Positions 1 through 11,784 are shown, counted from the stretch's first letter. The stretch: 64,000 nucleotides of DNA from Schistosoma haematobium (GCF_000699445.3 NC_067196.1:78854364-78918363), one strand, 5' to 3'. Notes: a model not told the origin generated them from the letters alone. Numbers and translations: made by a program.

Positions 1-189
1 GTCATTCTTCTGAAAACACAATAAGTTTGAGTGTTGACTTAATGTTAAATACATTGATGTTGTGAACGCTTTATATTTTTGACGACGAACAAACCTTAAA
101 CTAAAGTACAGATTATTAAATCGTACCAAACTTAACAAGAAGTTATTACTTCATCCTATATAAAAGATGAAACTTAAACTGAATTATTG

Positions 190-415
190 TTTAATAAATA
201 AGAACTTTCGTCTAAATTTGAACGAATAGTTTCACAATATTTGGGCACCGGGTTAATGTGAGACATTAAAGAGGAAGAATGTATTTGTGAATTCTCAGCG
301 AAAGGATTTGAAGTAAATTCTTGAAAAAGCTTGGATCAGATTGCCAGGTGAAACGTTGGATTTACTTCAAATTCTTTCGCTGAGATTTTACAAATACATT
401 CTACCTCTTTAATCG
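190..415 (+). repeat. Palindromic repeat with hammerhead-like loop (copy 1)
   Basis: Two arms of about 50 bp (275-325 and 363-412) are near-perfect reverse complements, from gaggaagaatg to cattctacctc. The roughly 37-base loop ends in ccaggtgaaacgttgg. The GAAAC-GTT order next to the base of a long stem is that of a hammerhead ribozyme with an extended stem I, as described for Penelope-like elements. However the CUGANGA box is replaced by TTGAAAA, which lacks the catalytic G8. A second copy lies at 25880-26425, with shared flanks starting aataagaactttcg. Probably a decayed PLE terminal repeat. Confidence 0.5.
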
Positions 416-1205
416 ATTATTATTTATTTGCAGGGGAAGGTAGGTATGTGTATAATAAACATTAAATTGTATGGTTTTATCATTTTATTTATCTCTGACA
501 TACAATATTATTCTTATCAGTCCATTATCAATTTTAATGAACATTTATGATTAAAAAATCTTTTTATTATATTCCTATCGAAATACCTTTGTTTTTAAAT
601 GCTTATTCCCTGTTTTAGCTTTAATCAACTATACAAATGCCATGTAATTAGATACAAACCTACATGTACAGTATAAGTTGATTCAATGAAAAATAGAAAA
701 ACCTAAAAAACATACACGATAAAGACTGATTTTTTATTTAGATATATATATTACTTATAACTGTAATGCAGTATTGTAAAATACTAATCAGAAAGGTAAT
801 GATAACACTTGTTAGCTAATTATTCAACAACTAAATATAATTATTGAATAATCATTGTATATCAGTAAGGAATCTAATATTAATTGTTCTTTAATAATAT
901 ATCTGTGCCAGTAACCACCTTTAATTAAATCTATCGTCAAACTTAGAATACTACAGTCACCCAACTAACAATATAACGAATAATTAAAATAAAAACCGAG
1001 AGATTTCAGTAAAGTCATATATTTTGTTATGGTTACTATCAAAGTTCACGCTTAAATAATCCATTTCTATTTCTTTTTTTGATGTATAGAGAAAACTATC
1101 TTGTTTGTTTAACTTGTATCGGGAAATAGCAATGTGATAATCAGACAACAATTTTTTTCTTTCTGAAATCCAAATTTTTTGGAAATGATTCTTTTTGTAA
1201 GCAAT

Positions 1206-1487
1206 GATGGATAGTGGCTAGCAGTGGAATCCAGGACGGGCGTTTCGTCCTATTCGGGGCTCGTCAGCTGGATGTACCTGCATCTCAGATTTGATGTTCA
1301 CTCTGGGACTCGAACCCAGTACCGTTCGCTTCAAACGCCATCGCGTTATCCACTCAGCTACTGAGTCCTGTGAATTAAAGCAATATCGAGGCATACGCAC
1401 AGTATGCACATATGCCAATAACAGACTGATCAATTGCAGTCTTAAATCTCGATGGGAAGATACAAGCCAAAACAATACCAAGTGAAT
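1206..1487 (-). mobile_element. SM-alpha-like SINE with hammerhead, plus tail module
   Basis: On the minus strand a tRNA-like head (A-box-like gtagctgagtgg, B-box-like gggttcgagtccc) at about 1376-1290 runs into a hammerhead at 1281-1221. To its right, in + orientation, is a roughly 110-bp module (1377-1485; gaggcatacgcacag) also found at 8050-8165 and, inverted, at 60190-60300, where it follows the SINE 3' end. Here it abuts the head, so this is probably two truncated copies joined head to head. Confidence 0.75.
1221..1281 (-). ncRNA. Hammerhead ribozyme, SM-alpha type
   Basis: On the minus strand, CTGACGA (1267-1261), a C/G-rich stem II, GAAAC (1246-1242) and the cleavage triplet GTC (1237-1235) occur in hammerhead order. 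Stem I pairs the ATCCAG before the box with CTGGAT after the cleavage site. All conserved core bases are present. Stem III (ACGCCCGT) has lost the perfect self-complementarity of the copy at 60333. Confidence 0.75.
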
Positions 1488-2432
1488 GATTCTTTTTTTT
1501 AAAAACTTATTGACGTAATTAAAAAACATGTACATAGTCATATCCGGACGAGAATAAATGAATGGTAACCGTTAGAAATTACTTATGGACTAATATTATA
1601 CGTATATTCTTATTGTATGACTATTAAATGACTATATTATATGCATATTCATATTTCTTTCGTTATAAGCTTTTATTTCACCTATGAACTATTATCATAC
1701 GATTTACTGTTCATGAGATATTCCTAATCTATTGATAATACTTTCTCACAATCACTTTTTGGCTTAATTTTGTACAAATTTTATTTTCTATTTTATGGTG
1801 TGGTGTGGTCTGATTTGTTTGCATATAAACTAAGTATATTTAAAATATACGATTCGTATCGTGGAGGCTGAGGTTGGCATTCTGAACTTAACAGGCAGGA
1901 CAAGGCGGAAATAGGACCCATCGGAACTTTAGGCTGCCCGTACTGGTATATGCGTCATTATTTTGGTCGTATAATTCAGTTTATCCACATTTGGCAATCG
2001 TAATCGCGATAATCGTATAAGCTAATGACATAACAAACATGAAAGACTTCTTGTGAACAAAGTGACTAATTCAACATTACTTATACAAATCAGTAATGGA
2101 TACCCATTAAATCAATAAAATTGAAAAAGTAACTAATTCGTATCTATTCTAGTTGTTCTAAGTTTTTCATTGTTAAATTCATTAACTCAACAAATAAATC
2201 GTTTAAAAATCATTATTCCTGGTATTATCATATTTATAGATAATAGAACCATAAAATACATTTGATACAAGTTTAGTGAATGAAAACATTATGAATAGCT
2301 AAACAACCACTCAATTTGAAGTCTGTTTGACTGACTGAGTTAATTTACCATGGGTAGAATAAGATTTTATTTTAATTCGTGGTCTCAATTCATAGTTATT
2401 TAACAGATACATGTTTTGTTCATCTTTTACAG
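1488..2432. other. Intronic stretch without recognised gene
   Basis: AT-rich intron sequence. A short GC-richer patch at 1860-1950 looks like old repeat sequence but was not identified. Nothing coding was seen on either strand. Confidence 0.5.
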
Positions 2433-2906
2433 CTTATAAAATGAATCCCAATCCAGTTTTACAACTTGAATTGTACGATCCGCCAAACAATCTAAGCATA
2501 CCAATTAATTCAACTCTATATTTAAGATGTCAGGTTCCTGTTGAACCCAAACAAACTGATAGTATCTATGTAATATGGAGATTTCGACATTCACACAAAG
2601 ATCCAGCACCAAATATTTGGAGTTTCATTCACAAGGATGATGATTTAGCTAGATGTCCGGAACCACCTAACAAATGTGAATTCGTTAATCAGTACAGTGT
2701 ATTTAATAAATTCAATCAATCGCCTTTTAATAACCCAATTGCAGCTAATAAATTGTCTGCAACAAATGATATTGAACTTATTCAAAGAAGGCAGTTATTT
2801 ACAGTTACATTAACTAATTTACAATCAGATATGAATGGATTATTTCAGTGTCAGACTTTAGTAAATTTAGATGCATATGATAAACGTGGATACTTAAATA
2901 TTCTAG
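2433..2906 (+). CDS. Exon: Ig domain 1 of the window
   Basis: The exon follows a ttttacag acceptor and ends at a G|gtaaga donor; both splice junctions are phase 1. About 157 codons form one complete Ig domain: first cysteine in LYLRCQV near exon residue 32, core tryptophan in VIWRF near 48, and second cysteine in NGLFQCQ near 139. The roughly 105-residue gap between the cysteines is much longer than the 55 to 75 usual for Ig domains and includes two extra cysteines (DLARCPE and NKCEF) that could form a disulfide in the inserted loop. The open frame extends upstream to 2411, but those codons lie in the intron polypyrimidine tract and the ATG there is not a real start. The preceding exon is outside the window or was not recognised. 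Confidence 0.85.
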
Positions 2907-3283
2907 GTAAGATAGGAACATGAATTTAGTCTTTATATCTATTCATATAAATGGATGGTTTGTAATGTTGTATTGATTTGAGAATATCAGCTAAATTTTC
3001 GCTGAATAGATTGTAGATAGTCCTGAAATGCTGTAAGAGATGTATATATTTGACTACCGAATCAAAGCACTTTCCCTAACCCTACTCAGTAGTAGCTAGT
3101 TCAAGGTGGATTTATAAGAGCCTCAAATTAAGAATATGGAGTATGGAAGTGACAGAATGTCAAACTGTAGAAAACGGTATGCTAATTAAAGGGAAAAAGT
3201 GACCTAAGAGCAACTTAATACTGACATAAAGTAAAGGTCCCGCTTATTATTAGCTGACTAAAGGTAGAATTATGAACCAGTGG

Positions 3284-3440
3284 ATTCCGATTTAGTGGTC
3301 TAAATTTAACACACAGAAGTTTCTGGGGATAGTAGGTTCGATTCCTAATGTAATTCATCAGTCTGAGGAGCTCTATGCTAGAATGAAGCAGTTATCTCAT
3401 GGTTTCTTGTTTAACCAGTCTGTTTTGAAAAAATTTTCAC
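3284..3440 (+). mobile_element. Degenerate tRNA-headed SINE (family F), hammerhead remnant
   Basis: A tRNA-like head (ttagtggtct as A-box, ggttcgattcc as B-box) precedes CTGAGGA, a short hairpin and a GAAG in place of GAAA: a decayed hammerhead. Similar units in the same order lie at 7330-7490 and 16233-16375, all on the + strand. Confidence 0.5.
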
Positions 3441-3469
3441 ATGGAACTAATGTCCATAATCCACTCCAC

Positions 3470-3493
3470 TATATATATATATATATATATATA
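3470..3493. repeat. (AT)n microsatellite
   Basis: About 12 perfect AT units directly follow the family F SINE, as often seen at the 3' edges of repeats in this window. Confidence 0.9.
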
Positions 3494-5012
3494 AACAAGT
3501 TCTATGTATAATGACACACAATTATTGAATCTAGTTACTCGCATATAGCATGATAATTGTTGATCAACTGAGTTAAGAGAGAGATTTTATCTTAATGTCA
3601 CTAAAAATAATAACAATAACAATAATAATAATGTATATATAATGTACATTTCTATTAATGTAGTCAATGTACTTTATTTCCTCTCTGTTTTTATGAAAAG
3701 AATTAATGAATATCATGTGGATAATAACATTTAACTAAATTATGGAGAAATGATTATTTCTATCCCAAATTACTACAATTTTGACTACTTATATGACTAT
3801 TATTCATTACCAATGAATACTAGATCAATATGCTTATAGAACTAATTAAAATATAGTCGTTTTTCACTTGTTATCACTCTGAAATATGACAATGAAGACG
3901 ACGATGACGATGACGCAAACAGCAACAACTGCTACTACAATTACTACTTGTGTTAAAGTCATGTATATAAGTCATTTCTTTATTAAACGATGTAATAACA
4001 ATAACAATAATAATAGGTATACATAGAAGTGACAACTGAATAAAGTTATGGATAAAGCAGCGTTTCAAATAGCTTTTATCACAGATTATCAACAGATCAA
4101 GAACTTTTGAGAACCAAAAATCAGTAGACAATTGCTTCGTTTTGGTTTAGAATTTCCTAACAATCCACGCTATTTGAAATTAATTTCACTGATTGTTTTA
4201 TTTCTAATCGATTTATATCATGGTCGACTGTATTTTTAGAATTGGTGTTTTTGAAGATAAGAAACTCGATACTTATAGAAGCTGCATATCATCTTAAGTA
4301 TATCATCTACAAAAAGATGGCTAACTCTTTTACACTAGGTTTCAATGTCTCTAGCTTAGCCACAATAAACTCTGGAATTCTTCAGATACTTTCAAAAGCT
4401 ATTTAGAATCAAGCATAAGGATCAGATATATGCCCGGCATAATTCAAAGATGGTATTTTTTATTATAAGGGCATTGATACATGAGTATGATACAGTCGAT
4501 GAGAATGAATGAAGTGGATAAATAAGTGAGCCTAAGTATTTATGAGCATAATTAGTCGATATCTTAGACTATAAACACTAAGCAAGATGTCATAGATTGA
4601 TATTGAATGGGGTAGTTGAAATATGAGCTATTTTTGTCATATTAACCGCTGTTCCGGGTGGAAGAAACAATGATTAGTATCACCTGAAGTCAATAAATAC
4701 GATGTAAAATAGTTTCTGATAAATGTTTCACTTATGTGTACAACACAAAATAACTCTAAGAAAACATCAACGAACATCAAAAAAGGTACGTACAAATATA
4801 CATTTAAATCATTTGGATTCAGATTTCTGCTTTAGGCTCAGTAGTTCAAGTGTAAGTCAAGAAGAATTAATTGATCTGATTTTCTGTTTAAAGCAGCCGA
4901 AATTTGTGACGTAACTATTGTATATCAGTAAACAGTTAAATTACTGCAGTGATACAAAATTTTATTTTTACGGTAATTTTGGATGAAATATACTATAGAA
5001 ATTAAAGCCGCT
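3494..5012. other. Intron sequence, no gene seen
   Basis: AT-rich, with short trinucleotide runs near 3607-3632 and 3900-3950. Short open frames here (3874-4131 minus, 4723-4914 plus) lack homology-like features and are judged spurious. Confidence 0.5.
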
Positions 5013-5399
5013 TACACTAGTAACGACGACTCGAGCACAACCCACCGCAGCATCTCGATCAAGTCATCTAGACCGGACTAGGCTGTGGCCGGACTAACCA
5101 ACTTCCAACTGAAGAGGAAATTAGGAAAAGACGATGGAAATGGATAGGACATACATTACGCAAATCGTCAAACTGCATCACGAGGCAAGCTCTAACTTGG
5201 AATCCTGAAGGGAAGCGGAAAAGAGGAAGGCCAAAGAACACGTTACGTCGGATAATAGAAGCAGATATGAAAAGGATGAATTACAACTGGAAGGAGCTGG
5301 AAAGGATTGCTTTGGACAGGGTTGGATGGAGAATGCTGGTGAGCGACCTATGCTCCTTCACGAGGAGTAACAGGTGTAAGTAAGTAAGTACACTAGTAA
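5013..5399 (+). mobile_element. 5'-truncated RTE LINE insertion with target duplication
   Basis: The target-site duplication tacactagtaa is perfect at 5013-5023 and 5389-5399. Between them, 5096-5388 matches the 3' end of the full RTE at 36154-39360 (ORF2 C-terminus [15 protein letters not shown], then a TAAG tail). The first 72 bases, 5024-5095, are GC-rich and do not match the RTE, so the insert is a chimera of an unknown RNA and LINE 3' sequence. Confidence 0.8.
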
Positions 5400-6344
5400 G
5401 TTTTAAAAAACACAAAGTGTACCTAAATCAACACACAGTATCAGTTAACTCAATCATTGAATGATGACCTATCTCAAATAGAGAGCATAAGGTGAGGACT
5501 TTCAATAGTTTCACTTTTCATTAAGAAGTCATGTTCTCCTCTTATTTTCCCGAAGAGACAAATGCATATTAAACTTGGGAATATTAACACTTTTCCATAT
5601 TTCCTGGTTTGACAGACTTTAGTCAGCAATACTTTGTGATGACATGAACTCACCTATAAAATTTTGAAATGGGAGAGAAGCTTTGGGAATCAGGTAATTG
5701 GTTTTAGTGGAAATATTTCGCCAGGTTGAATGGTGTAAATATAAAGCTTTCACCGTTTTCTTATAATATCATCAACTTCTACCCGAAGTTTTTGTTGGTT
5801 ATTTTTTCCAGAAAAATGATGAAATCTTCAGGATTAACCCATCGTGCTTAGAGAATAAATCTTCATCAAAACTATGAAATGTTTATCGATTACTATAATC
5901 ACTTTTCACTAATAACTCATTGAAGTAATTTGTTTTAACTCGAATTAATTATGTTCAAATAGACAGGTTAACTTACACCAAAAACGTTGTGACTACGTGC
6001 TTACCTATTCATAACTCCTGTAAACCGAACAACCACAAGAAATACTGAAATTTAGTTTCTGAATATTTTTGGCTGATCATTACTGTAGTCGTAGAGAAGC
6101 AAGATTAAAGGTACCTAAAATAACCCTGTCTTTGAGTAAACGAATATTTTGTTACATCAGTATTAGAAAAGTGATTCAAAGGACTTTATTTCTGTAAAAC
6201 TATAAATATAAATTGTTTGTCAGCTTTTTATAAAAGTTTCATGCTTCTAGGGTTCAATCGATCACGTTGTAAACGTGTATCTGATAAGTTTTTCTACTTA
6301 TTTTCATTGTTAAATACATTTGTACAGTTTGTTTTTATTTACAG
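5400..6344. other. Intron sequence, no gene seen
   Basis: AT-rich intron between the RTE fragment and the Ig2 exon. No repeat or coding signal was recognised. Confidence 0.5.
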
Positions 6345-6728
6345 CTCCTCCACAGCATCCTTTGGAAATAGTAAGAATCGATGATACTATGCCACCAGAT
6401 ACTGAAATATTCAATTATTCAAAGAATTTGGAAAAGACGTTTACTATTATTAGTGGAAAATTATATTATTTCAGTTGCCTTATCACTCATGCTAATCCCA
6501 AACCGGTTGTAACCTGGTTTATTCGATATTCTAACGACGAGATTCGGGAACTTGTTACATTTGATAATTTAAATTATAGTAAACAATTATGGAAACCATT
6601 TTCAAATTATGTGGATACACAGACATCTGATGTTCTAACTCATGAAGATGATGGTACATTTTTAAAATGTTCAGCTACAAATTCTATGGGTTTAGCATCT
6701 TCTGAAGAAGTGAACTTAAATATTGAAT
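6345..6728 (+). CDS. Exon: Ig domain 2
   Basis: A tttatttacag acceptor and a T|gtaagt donor bound the exon, phase 1 at both ends. It joins the previous exon through a split Ala codon. The 127 codons make one whole Ig domain: YYFSCLI supplies the first cysteine, VVTWF the core tryptophan, and DDGTFLKCSATNSMG the classic D-x-G-x-(Y/F)-x-C strand and turn, followed by the closing strand VNLNIE. The Ala-Pro-Pro start of the exon is the usual linker between Ig repeats. Residues NPKPVVTW resemble the N-P-x-P-x-x-x-W signature of I-set Ig domains in nephrin and hemicentin. A 9.1 kb intron follows. Confidence 0.9.
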
Positions 6729-7097
6729 GTAAGTTTAATTATCTATGTATAATCTGATCAAAAACAAATAGACTATTTGAAATCAGATGAATAGGGTGTA
6801 TCATTTACTTGCTTCTTTATATACATAATCCATAAAGTTCACTCATTCAGGGAATGATACATTATTAAATGGACTATAATGGGTACAATTCACTTTCTTA
6901 TGAACTTTAAAAGAAATCTATCGAAATGTAATTTGTGATAGAATTCATGGTTTTAATACATAATCAGATGAATACTTACTCATCCAAGAAATAAGATAAA
7001 TTTCAAGCTACATAAGTGAATGGCTTAAAAATAATCTGAATCATTCGAACATGATAGGAAATCATGTAAGAATAATGATATTTAGACTAAAATACAA

Positions 7098-7250
7098 ACT
7101 TACCTACGCCTGTTACTCCTAATGGAGGATAGGCCGCCGACCAGCATTCTCCAACCCACTCTGTCCTGGCCCTTCTTCTCTAGTTCCATCCAGTTTTTGT
7201 ACATTTTTCTCATGTCTATTTCCATTTCCCGGCGTAATATGTTCTTCGCA
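7098..7250 (-). mobile_element. RTE LINE 3'-end fragment (antisense)
   Basis: The sequence is the reverse complement of the last ~150 bases of the RTE LINE: ttacgcc-like tail, tgttactcc, then the C-terminal codons up to the RRNML region. Homology stops at about 7248. No clear target duplication was found. Confidence 0.75.
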
Positions 7251-7329
7251 AGAGACCGAACTCAGGTTTTCCATACATTACAGTTGAAACCTAAACTTCA
7301 GACCGCTAAGTAAACAAAGAATGAGAAAT

Positions 7330-7490
7330 ATGAATCATTGGATCCCAACTTGGTGGTTTAAATTTTAAGCGCTTCGTGAAAACCCTAAAAGTTAGGTGTT
7401 CTATCCCTTTGGAGGTCTACGGAGTACATCGTCATAAAGCTCTATACTGGGGTGAAGATTTGTATGTTGCATGATATTTAATAGTCCAAG
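7330..7490 (+). mobile_element. Degenerate SINE, family F
   Basis: The head (cttggtggtttaaa, tgttctatccc) and following sequence align by eye with the units at 3284 and 16233. The hammerhead core is no longer recognisable apart from the stem II hairpin and a gtgaag in place of CGAAAC. Confidence 0.4.
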
Positions 7491-7871
7491 TAGATGATTG
7501 TATTTCGTTTTAATGGTGACACTATTTTATTATTCACTCATGAACTAAAAAACTTCGGAACCTACTAGATTTTAAATACATATTAAGCCTCTAACACCTT
7601 AAAGTTTAAATACTTCACCGGGTAGTTTTTAATATCACATTTAATAATAAATGAAGTCAACTGAAATTTTCTTTTGAAATCCGATATACAAAAATAGTAT
7701 GATACTGAATAATATCTTATTGTTTTGTCATATCCATTATGTTACTAAAAGCTCTTCATTAATGGTAACTAGTTTTCTATTTTGCAATCTATCTTTTTTA
7801 AGTAAGTTAAACTAAGCTTACTATCACATCGTTAATAAGAAAGCCTGGAATACAATGTTTGATTATCAAGC
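7491..7871. other. Intron sequence, no gene seen
   Basis: AT-rich, no repeats or coding recognised. Confidence 0.5.
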
Positions 7872-8165
7872 AAAGATGGATAGTAGCTAGCAGTGTAATC
7901 CAAGACTCGCGTTTTGTCCTAATTGGGGGTCGTCAGTTGTATGTACCTGAATCTCAGAGTTAGTGTTCACTCTGGGACTCAAACCAAGTACCGTTCGCTT
8001 TAAACGCCATCGCGTTATCCACTTAGCTACTATGTTCATCTTTGCTTAGAATGCTTGTGAATAAAGGCAATACGCACAGTATGCATGCATACCAATAAGA
8101 GACTGATCAACTGCAGTCTTAAACATTAATGGGAAGATTCAAGTAAACAATATCAAGTGAATTTA
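7872..8165 (-). mobile_element. SM-alpha-like SINE, ribozyme inactivated, plus tail module
   Basis: A minus-strand tRNA-like head at about 8036-7960 leads to a hammerhead whose CTGACGA box is intact (7936-7930) but whose GAAAC has become AAAAC (7915-7911): the essential G12 is lost, so no self-cleavage is expected. The + strand module at 8050-8160 matches 1377-1485, giving the same head-to-head composite as at 1206-1487. Confidence 0.7.
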
Positions 8166-9354
8166 ATCTTCGATTATTGTCAAGAACTCCATTAGATTTA
8201 AATAAAACTACTGGAGCTTTAATTTTCCAATTGATTTCATGATTTTGTCATAAAAGATAAGAGAAATTTGATGATTGAACCAGTCAGCTCAAATTACACA
8301 ATTTGAGCAAACTATACTTTACCTTAAACTCTTAGAAAACAGAAATTTTAGTGTTAATTATATCATGCATTAGATATATACATGACATTATCAGTATTGT
8401 ATTCATAAAGCTGTTTTCTTTTTGAGAGATATTTGTACTCCTTGTTTATGTTTTCCATCATAATATGAAATTCAGAGAACACTGATTAGTTTAGTCAGTC
8501 CATAAATATGACATCATAATACACAACATTTAGAGCATTCATTTCACAATGAATACCTTTATGTAATGTAAATGTTTATGCCTACAAAACCAATAAATAA
8601 TTTACCTTTACTGACTAAATGTTACTGAGCTAATTAATCTTATTGACTTTATATTGTAATATGAGATGATTAATCTATATCATCCAATATTGATAATATA
8701 GATCATATGTTTATAATCCTTAAAATCATCAATAATTTACTTGGAGTTAGAGAAAGATATAAAAACAAAATGGTATCATTTATTGAACAAGGGATGAATT
8801 ATCTGATTTTTTTTAGTGTAGCTGCTCAAATGTCAAAAGATAATATGAGGCGCATAACCAGTCAGTTTAATCCGCTAGTCGAAAAGTATTTCCTTGGAAT
8901 ATTTTCGAAGAAATCAAATAAGATCACTACATATCTTTTGTTAAATTGACAAAACTGAAAGTATTCAGAATTATTTAAAGTACACTATACAGTTTTTCTA
9001 ATGGTTTTTAGCCTTATCTCTTAAATCAAGTTGAGGCTATATAGATTCGGGCGAACGACCGTAATCTTCGTACTCGAAAAAAGTTCGGAATATCCCTATA
9101 CTTTCCTACAAAATGTAGGAACTAATAACTCATTTCTTCCTTTCTGTTTATTCTTCTTTACCTCATCTATATTTCTACCACAATATTTATGTGATTTGTA
9201 TTCCATGTTTGAATACATATTCATATTATCTTGTTCTCAATATTCGTGTAGTTATCAGTACACATGATTTGATATTCTTAGTTTTTACTTTTTAATAATA
9301 ATATCAATTGGTATGATCTATATACTAATTACAATCGGTTCACAAATGGTTCGA
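8166..9354. other. Intron sequence, no gene seen
   Basis: AT-rich. A small open frame at 8707-8949 contains an acceptor-like tttttttag but does not fit the phase of the flanking exons. Nothing else was recognised. Confidence 0.5.
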
Positions 9355-9662
9355 AACATCCAGCTCAGAGAACAAAACTACATCAAAATCATCAATCTGA
9401 GCTACAAATCTCCACCACCTCAAAATCATATGACCGGACTACGCTTCTCGTTGTACGAAAATAGGAGAATTTCGACAAAAGGCAGACTTCCACTCGAGAA
9501 CAACTGTATTTTCTCCACGAGTGTCTTCGCTAGCATGTTCTACCAACAAGTGTATGATACAGACCTCCAATCAACTGCCCTTTCGGATGGAGAATAGCTG
9601 AACAAAGTGGAAAAAAAATAAAACACGACCAAAACATCCGGCTCAGAGAACAAAACTTCATT
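9355..9662 (+). mobile_element. Penelope-like element terminal repeat, two tandem 3' ends
   Basis: The PLE 3' motif (acatccagctcagagaac) occurs at 9357 and again, slightly altered, near 9636. The sequence after the first copy (ctgagctacaaatctcc) is the same junction found after the PLE at 28476-29570. This is the tandem-end arrangement of PLEs, with about 280 bp between the 3' ends. The open frame 9313-9597 is a by-product. Confidence 0.6.
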
Positions 9663-10360
9663 AAAATACTCTTATATCTTTTCATGCATATTTATAATTA
9701 CATATTAAAATTGAATGAGGATCAAACTGCTAACAATATTGTGTGCTTGAAGATAATGTTCTCAGTTACATAGAAAAAAGTTTGTACATATTATTCACTG
9801 CGTTTATTATGCCAACAATATTTTTGAGAATATTTTAGCATCCCCTAATGTATATATCGATTGATTATGGACAACATATTTTCAGATAGTTGTGTAATGT
9901 ATATACTAAGTAATTTGTTAAAAACTATCAGTCTTATCTTTTACCTTGTAATAAGATCATACTCTTGTTAGACAAGTTGATCATTTTGATTTAGGGTGAA
10001 AATCTTGGATAATTTAAAACAAATTATTTACTAAAACACTATTGAATTGTTTTAATGCCTTTTTTTCCACACAACACTCATGTTTATCACACTAGATAAA
10101 TTCTTATGGCTTTAATGAAACGCTGATCGAAAGTTTGTGCCTATTTTTATTCTAACTGTTTAGCTACAAAGTGTTATACCTGAATTTAAAGGTTACTCAT
10201 TAAAAATTACAACACAGAATTTATCACAGAAAATCATTATCAAAATTGTACTTATTTATTTAACCGGTATTAGTTTGGATTGTTCTTTTTCATCATGTTC
10301 ATGAATGGGTACACTTGCAAAGAAACAATTAGAACCTAGTTTATTACTATTGAATTGAAC
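9663..10360. other. Intron sequence, no gene seen
   Basis: AT-rich, no repeat family or coding sequence recognised. Confidence 0.5.
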
Positions 10361-11058
10361 TGATTTGATTCTTACTTACTTTATTTACATACATCTGTTA
10401 CTCCTAATGGAACATAGGCCGCCGACCAGCATTCTCCAACCCACTTCGTTCTGGCCCTTCTTTTCTAGTTCCATCCAATTCTTGTTCATTTTTCTCATGT
10501 CTATCTCCATTTCTCGGCGTGATGTGTTCTTTCGTCTTCCTCTTTTCCTTTGACCTTCAGGATTCTATGTGAGGGCTTGTCTTGTGACGCAGTTGGGTGC
10601 TTTCCTCAATGTGTGTCCTATCCACTTCCAGCGCTTCTTCCTGAATTCTTCCTCCACTGTGATCTGGTTTGTTCTCTCCCACAATAGATTGTTGCTAATA
10701 GTGTCTGACCAACGGATCCGAAGTATTTTGCGTAGACAACTGTTAGTAAACACCTGTATTTTCTGGATGATGGCTTTAGTAGTTCTGCAGGTTTCCACCC
10801 CATACAGTAGTACTGTTTTGACATTTGTATTGAAAATTCTGACTTCGGTGTTGGTTGAGAGTCGTTTTGAGTTCCAGATGTTCTTCAGTTGTAAATATAC
10901 TGCTCTCACTTTACCAACCCGTCTGGAGTCCCCCCGGGGGCTACTACCGGTCCCAAGCCCGGATAACGGAGGATGGTTGGGCATGGGGTTAGCGACCCCA
11001 TACCGTAGAAAACTAACTCGCTAAAAAAACGCAAACCAGAAAATTATTGATTTGATTC
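10361..11058 (-). mobile_element. RTE LINE copy with 5' inversion, flanked by target duplication
   Basis: The duplication tgatttgattc is perfect at 10361-10371 and 11048-11058. From 10372 to about 10922 the sequence is the antisense RTE 3' end (tail plus ORF2 C-terminus, including [13 protein letters not shown]). From about 10922 to 11047 it is the RTE 5' UTR in the opposite (+) orientation, matching 36160-36285. About 2.5 kb of element between the two pieces is missing. One duplication around both halves indicates a single insertion with 5' inversion, as in the twin-priming model. Confidence 0.85.
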
Positions 11059-11350
11059 ACTTGGCTTAAAAATAGTTTTCTGTCTTTTTTTGAGCATAAT
11101 TTTACTAGATACTTCATATCTGAATACACTTTATGCTAAAATGTATGATTAGTAAAAAAAAAATGAAAAAAATCTACCAAGTGAAATGTAAATATTGTCA
11201 AAACTGTATGCTTTATACATGAAAATATGATATTCAACAATTTATATCCACATAATTGTTTTGTCGTAAACTAAATCATTGAATTTAATGCGATGTCTAA
11301 TATTATCATAATACAATGATTTGTTATGATCAATACAATTATAAGATGAG

Positions 11351-11478
11351 TTTTGTGGATTTTATAGTAATTTAATGGTTAATATCATGAGTCAGTTGAA
11401 GCTAGACCACCATGGAAAACCTGAAAGCACTGAACGATCGTTTCGTCATATCGTGGGGCTCCTCAGCAGTGCGCATCC
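11351..11478 (-). mobile_element. SINE family B, 5'-truncated, with hammerhead
   Basis: This is a minus-strand copy of the 3' half of family B: hammerhead followed by the conserved tail tggtggtctagcttca (read on the minus strand) and an AAACCCC-like end. The ribozyme retains CTGAGGA and GAAAC; the cleavage triplet is GTT, and stem III ACGATCGT is still self-complementary although it differs from the ACGGCCGT of other copies. Stem II is weakened. Confidence 0.65.
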
Positions 11479-11720
11479 ACAATGGATATATACTGTACTA
11501 TAATTTACTGTACTATTCAGATTGTAGCATTGAAGCCTAAACGGTGTCTGTTTCTTCTGCGAACGGGGATTGAGCTGTACTGTTTGGGTTGTCACGCGAA
11601 AGTCTGGATGGTGTCTGGTTCTCCTAAAAATAAATGAATAATTACCCTGGCCCACAAGACTATATATTGTATAACTATATATTTAAAGCTACACTTAATT
11701 CTACATGTTTGAATAAAATT

Positions 11721-11724
<4 letters not shown>

Positions 11725-11784
<60 letters not shown>
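11725..11784. repeat. (AT)n microsatellite
   Basis: A run of about 28 AT units immediately 5' of the duplicated 653-bp block; the second block at 21809 is preceded by the same type of run. Confidence 0.9.

Noticed and set aside
2411..2443. ATG at 2411 or 2441 as the gene's start codon
   Set aside because: 2411 is within the intron acceptor region and 2441 follows an acceptor in mid-domain; phase-1 splicing and lack of a signal peptide show that the protein begins upstream.
8707..8949. 80-codon open frame with an acceptor-like tract in the intron before Ig3
   Set aside because: Ig2 and Ig3 exons already join in phase through a split Tyr codon, and no donor in phase was found.
9313..9597. 94-codon open frame
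   Set aside because: Lies across Penelope terminal repeat sequence; no GIY-YIG or RT motif.
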